Positions 61,117 to 64,000 of a DNA stretch of 64,000 nucleotides are shown here, in pieces. Positions within the stretch are counted from its first letter, which is position 1; each line of letters begins with the position of its first letter. Origin of the DNA: Sungkyunkwania multivorans (GTDB lineage: Bacteria; Bacteroidota; Bacteroidia; Flavobacteriales; Flavobacteriaceae); contig NZ_JBHTJH010000004.1 of assembly GCF_042675645.1 (NCBI RefSeq), positions 1,054,001-1,118,000 of the forward strand. Reading direction: 5' to 3'. The notes below the pieces were generated by a model that saw only the letters and a list, made by a program, of their open reading frames with translations, made no database searches and had not been told where the DNA came from. The position numbers and the translations under genes were made by a program.

Positions 61117-62256
61117 CTATTGGCTAATTTTTATTAACCAATCGTTAACTTCATTAAAATTCTTTAAAAGATTTAACGCACTTTTATTAACCGAAAACGT
61201 TTGCGAAAGCTCTTTTTTGTAAGATAATTCTGAATAATTAAAGGTTTTGTGCGCCTTCAAATTTTTTAAGTTTCCGATTTTCAAACATATAGGGTCGAAT
61301 GTTATTTTATTGTTATCTAGCACTTCTTTGAACTGGAATATGACATCGAGCCGCTTTTTTTTGATAGGATATCCTTTAATAAGAAGGTCGTTGAAGGTCT
61401 TCTGATTCTCGGGTATATCAAAGTATGATCGATAGTGTTTACCATCGACATCATTGAAGGCAATATAGGTTACAGCACTCACCAACGATTGAAATATATA
61501 CTTTCTGGTCTCCTCCCGGGAATAATCCTCCGGGAAATGCCCCGATTCAAATAGAATGGTGGGGACACCCCGTGATTGGAACTTATCGCCAACACAATTT
61601 ATATTGAAGGTATCATCGTAACGGCCTATTTGCCCCGGAATAAGTCCTTGTAAGAGCGAATTCATATGTGCCACCACTTCCATGCTGCGCTTTCTTTCAT
61701 CATCCACTGTTCTTTTCGCGTCCATCGCAGGCGCCAAGAAAGACACTGTTGCGGGAAGGTCACTATCCCCTACACCAAAGATGGTCCGCTGATCATGTAG
61801 GTTAAAGCAAAATTCTGGATGCACTTGCTCAAAAACACTTCTCAACACTTTAGATTCTGGTTGAGAAAGCATAGAAGCATCCCTGTTCAGATCCACCTCG
61901 TTAGCATTGACTCGTGTGTAGTCTGTAGCGCCATCGGGGTTGAGTATTGGAATTACATATAATGTACAATTAGAAAGAAGTTCGCGTATCGAATCATCAT
62001 CTCGCTGAAGATACTTGAACATGTCGAGCAATGCCTTGGTCGTGGTACTTTCATTGCCATGCATCTGCGACCACATTAGAATTGATTTTGACCCAGTTCC
62101 TATGGTCACCATGTGAATCGGGTTCTTGCGAACGGAACTACCTACACGTTCTACCTTAAAGACAGGCGGTAATTTTTCCAATATCGGCTCCACCATCTTA
62201 TGCGTGACATATCTATGAGTTACACTTGTTTCTTTATAGTAAGGAAAGGCTTCCAT
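61117..62256 (-). CDS. M14 family zinc carboxypeptidase
   Basis: 379 residues from ATG 62256 (MEAFPYYKETSVTH); a TTG at 62286 is weaker and would fall inside the promoter. Zinc ligands are QMHGNES (HxxE, about 70-76) and the later His in the FNLHDQRT segment (about 155). ESGHFPEDYSREETRKY carries the C-terminal Glu region. The last 100 residues are a non-catalytic extension. No signal peptide, so a cytosolic peptidase is likely. The promoter region shares operator-like palindromes with the divergent XRE gene. Confidence 0.82.
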   Translation of the reverse strand: MEAFPYYKETSVTHRYVTHKMVEPILEKLPPVFKVERVGSSVRKNPIHMVTIGTGSKSILMWSQMHGNESTTTKALLDMFKYLQRDDDSIRELLSNCTLYVIPILNPDGATDYTRVNANEVDLNRDASMLSQPESKVLRSVFEQVHPEFCFNLHDQRTIFGVGDSDLPATVSFLAPAMDAKRTVDDERKRSMEVVAHMNSLLQGLIPGQIGRYDDTFNINCVGDKFQSRGVPTILFESGHFPEDYSREETRKYIFQSLVSAVTYIAFNDVDGKHYRSYFDIPENQKTFNDLLIKGYPIKKKRLDVIFQFKEVLDNNKITFDPICLKIGNLKNLKAHKTFNYSELSYKKELSQTFSVNKSALNLLKNFNEVNDWLIKISQ

Positions 62257-62283
62257 GTGAGTAATGTTAAAAAACAATGTTGA

Positions 62284-62291
62284 CAAAAGTA
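62284..62291 (-). promoter_or_regulatory. -7 element of the M14 gene
   Basis: TACTTTTG on the minus strand matches TAnnTTTG, with a TTG 16 bases upstream inside the palindrome at 62304-62317. The transcript start would be near 62278, 22 bases before the ATG. Confidence 0.5.
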
Positions 62292-62303
62292 AACAATCCG
62301 TAA

Positions 62304-62317
62304 TTTACAATTGTAAA
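62304..62317. promoter_or_regulatory. 14-base perfect palindrome over the M14 -33 region
   Basis: TTTACAATTGTAAA is a perfect palindrome overlapping the -33 TTG of the M14 promoter. Its half-site resembles the arms of the inverted repeat next to the XRE regulator start. It is a likely operator for that regulator, which would repress the M14 gene; no direct proof. Confidence 0.45.
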
Positions 62318-62528
62318 GTAGCAATTGTGACATGTGTAAACAATCTTGCTTTCTAATTTAAATAACTATTTGTTGATAATTTATTCTTGTAACCACAGTT
62401 AGTGAGCTAATTTAATAATGATGTTTAAATATTTGTATTTCAGTAGTTTATATATATTACTTAAAGTAAAAGTTTAATTATGTAGTACCACTTATTATGG
62501 GGAAATGCGGGCTTTGGTCAAAAATAGT

Positions 62529-62562
62529 TACAAATGTGATCTGTATTCTGGTTACATTTGTA
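62529..62562. promoter_or_regulatory. Inverted repeat at the XRE gene start
   Basis: TACAAATGT (62529-62537) and ACATTTGTA (62554-62562), nine-base arms with 16 bases between. The right arm also contains TACATTTG (62553-62560), a TAnnTTTG element. It lies directly before the XRE ATG at 62567, a typical place for autorepression; transcripts would have almost no leader. Confidence 0.45.
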
Positions 62563-62566
62563 TACG

Positions 62567-63031
62567 ATGTTAAACAATGAAGATTTCATAGATAGGCTCC
62601 GCAAGATCTTAGATTATTACGCCTTAAGCGCCTCCTCTTTTGCAGACACCATTGGGGTGCAGCGCTCTAGTATTTCGCATATCTTATCTGGAAGAAATAA
62701 ACCTAGTTTGGATTTTGTGATGAAGATCCTCTCCTCTTTTGAGGAGGTCGATCTCTATTGGTTACTCAATGGTCAGGGTACTTTTCCTAAAGCATCTGTT
62801 TCGGGTGCAAATATAATCTCGGATGAAAAACCGAAGACCGACGATCTTTTTACAGCCTCAGAGGTTGTCCCACAAGAAATTGTAGCTAAGGAAAAAAAAG
62901 CGGAACATCTTTCAAATACTGCGATGGTGGAAGAGCAACCTCCGAATGTGTTTCCCAAAAAAGATGGGGCTGGTATTGAAAAAATAGTGGTCTTTTATAA
63001 AGATGGGTCTTTTAAGGTTTATGAAAACTAA
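62567..63031 (+). CDS. XRE-family transcriptional regulator
   Basis: 154 residues from ATG 62567 (MLNNEDFIDRLRKI); a TTG nine bases upstream is possible but lies in the inverted repeat. Helix-turn-helix at about 10-60: YALSASSFADTIGVQRSSIS, HILSGRNKPSLDFVMKIL, WLLNGQG. A variable acidic linker (65-130) and a short C-terminal beta hairpin IEKIVVFYKDGSFKVYEN follow. No ligand domain. It is divergent from the M14 gene. Confidence 0.85.
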   Translation: MLNNEDFIDRLRKILDYYALSASSFADTIGVQRSSISHILSGRNKPSLDFVMKILSSFEEVDLYWLLNGQGTFPKASVSGANIISDEKPKTDDLFTASEVVPQEIVAKEKKAEHLSNTAMVEEQPPNVFPKKDGAGIEKIVVFYKDGSFKVYEN

Positions 63032-63067
63032 ATTTTTTGGTAATTTGCGCTGTCATAAAACAACTTC

Positions 63068-63445
63068 ATGAGACACGCATATCTGGCCATTGTTTTTCTA
63101 GTTTCTTTAAACTCCTGTTACGAGAGAGAACGAAATTGCGCAGATTTTAAAAATGGGTCCTTCCAATTTGAATCTTCTATTGGGGGAGAGACCGTTACCA
63201 CCACCTTTGTGCGCAACGATACACTAGAAATAGATTACTATCAAGGAAAGGCCGATAGTGCAAGTATTCGATGGATCAACGATTGTGAATATATCGTGAA
63301 GAAGATAAACCCAAAAACGATGTCGGAACGAAAGGCGATTCACATGAAGATCCTATACACCAAAGGTGATTCCTATACCTTTGAATATTCGATCGTTGGC
63401 GACGATAAGAACAAACAGCGTGGGACCGCCACAAAAATGAACTAG
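63068..63445 (+). CDS. Small lipoprotein of unknown function
   Basis: 125 residues. Signal MRHAYLAIVFLVSLNSC gives lipid Cys17. The rest forms a small beta-rich domain with RNCADFKNGSFQFES and DTLEIDYYQGKADSASIRWINDCEY. Similar flavobacterial proteins are often mislabelled as topoisomerase IV in databases; nothing here supports that. It is two bases upstream of the TerC gene start and may be co-transcribed. Confidence 0.68.
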   Translation: MRHAYLAIVFLVSLNSCYERERNCADFKNGSFQFESSIGGETVTTTFVRNDTLEIDYYQGKADSASIRWINDCEYIVKKINPKTMSERKAIHMKILYTKGDSYTFEYSIVGDDKNKQRGTATKMN

Positions 63446-63447
63446 CT

Positions 63448-64000
63448 ATGCTTGAACTTTTAACCACTCCCGAGGCACTAGGTGCGTTAGTAACTCTTAC
63501 TTTTCTTGAGATCGTTCTTGGAATCGACAATATAATTTTTATTGCGATCGCAGCCGACAAGCTTCCGGTAAAACTTAGAAAACGTGCAACCAATATTGGC
63601 CTCATCTTGGCCATGGCCATGCGTATCATCCTTCTATTTGGTATCAGCTATCTGATCGCCATGCAAAAGCCATGGTTCAGTATCGAGCTTAGCTGGTTCG
63701 ATGCACACGTTACTGGTCAAAGTCTTATCCTAATCGTTGGGGGACTCTTCCTCTTATACAAGAGTACTAAAGAAATTCATGAAAAGGTCGAAGACCGCGG
63801 GCACGACGCTCGTGAAGTGCGAGAACATCGAAGCAGTTCGCTAAGTAAGGCAATTGTACAGATCACCTTGATCAATATTGTATTCTCTTTCGATTCGATT
63901 CTTACCGCTGTTGGGATGACCAATGGTCTAGAAGGAGCCTTGACCATTATGATCATTGCGGTGGTATTATCGGTGATCATCATGATGGTCTTTGCCACGC
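63448..64000 (+). CDS. TerC family integral membrane protein (partial, cut by window end)
   Basis: The ATG at 63448 opens an uncut frame to the end of the window, about 184 residues, so the stop is outside. Membrane helices show the TerC signatures: FLEIVLGIDNIIFIAI in the first and NIVFSFDSILTAVGM in a later helix, each with an acidic residue in the membrane. The middle has a charged loop (KEIHEKVEDRGHDARE). TerC proteins act in metal (for example manganese) export or tellurite resistance. Confidence 0.88.
   Translation, partial: MLELLTTPEALGALVTLTFLEIVLGIDNIIFIAIAADKLPVKLRKRATNIGLILAMAMRIILLFGISYLIAMQKPWFSIELSWFDAHVTGQSLILIVGGLFLLYKSTKEIHEKVEDRGHDAREVREHRSSSLSKAIVQITLINIVFSFDSILTAVGMTNGLEGALTIMIIAVVLSVIIMMVFAT

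Noticed and set aside
63068..63445. Topoisomerase IV label for the small lipoprotein
   Set aside because: Length of 125 residues, a lipobox and no topoisomerase motif contradict this common database label.
1..64000. Search for tRNA, rRNA, CRISPR arrays, insertion sequences and integrases
   Set aside because: No cloverleaf-like GGTTCGAATC segments, regularly spaced repeats, transposase motifs or att-like direct repeats were seen in the gaps. A computed scan would be needed to exclude degenerate cases.

Overview
The window looks like chromosomal DNA of a Bacteroidota member, most likely a marine Flavobacteriaceae. The signs are a fused lpxC/fabZ gene, a PorX-type response regulator of the type IX secretion / gliding system, a single-chain E1 alpha/beta dehydrogenase, a MutS2-like protein without a Smr tail, many short lipoproteins, and promoters of the TTG-N(17-23)-TAnnTTTG type. 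I see no rRNA, tRNA, CRISPR array, transposase or integrase. Gene density is high and most genes are housekeeping. The species was not identified.

Layout. 0.2-3.7 kb: a small membrane protein, a decayed NTF2-like fragment, acyl-CoA thioesterase II and a large M48 protease. 3.8-7.6 kb: a compact fructan operon (GH32 lipoprotein, sugar-porter MFS, PfkB fructokinase). 8.7-14.6 kb: a minus-strand lipid/polyketide cluster with its own ACP, ketosynthase, dehydratase and FabL-like enoyl reductase, a type III PKS, a methyltransferase and a flavoprotein. 14.7-18.3 kb: an ExbD gene, then a small accessory island (a frame-broken Gly-rich lipoprotein, a second lipoprotein, a small membrane protein) closed by the C-terminal remnant of a second ExbD. 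18.3-26.7 kb: a lipase, E1 dehydrogenase, and a six-gene operon (2OG dioxygenase, GT-C-like membrane protein, SUI1, DUF1835, nucleoside phosphorylase, a cytosolic type 2 periplasmic-binding fold protein). 27-34 kb: ung, mutS2, a DCC protein, a MuiA/DUF4139 gene reduced to 81 codons by an internal deletion, an L,D-transpeptidase-like protein coupled to a lipoprotein, and small stress or unknown genes. 34-45.8 kb: prohibitin, VWA protein, fabG, sucD, and the lipid A block lpxD2-efp-lpxA-lpxC/fabZ-lpxD with an HD phosphohydrolase. 45.8-51 kb: porX, tsaE, a tandemly duplicated lipoprotein/membrane-protein module, alanine dehydrogenase. 51-64 kb: an M16 protease, proline dehydrogenase, aroB, DinB, PEP carboxylase, an Lrp regulator, an M14 carboxypeptidase divergent from an XRE regulator, and a TerC gene cut by the window end.

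How the genes work together. The fatty-acid-like enzymes at 8.7-11.7 kb could build a dedicated acyl starter for the type III PKS, whose product the methyltransferase and flavoprotein would then tailor. The cluster has no ketoreductase, so housekeeping FabG would have to supply that step. The fructan operon splits off fructose outside the cytoplasmic membrane, imports it and phosphorylates it. The lpx block makes the acylated lipid A precursor.

The less ordinary parts are the type III PKS cluster; the duplicated module at 47.8-49.5 kb, where a lipoprotein gene and a membrane protein gene share about 80 bases in different frames and the two copies are near-identical at the 5' end but strongly diverged in the 3' half; the ExbD-flanked island; and the signal-less L,D-transpeptidase-like protein translationally coupled to a lipoprotein. 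Four genes in the window are visibly broken (at 403, 15512, 17880 and 30811), which points to recent small-scale decay.
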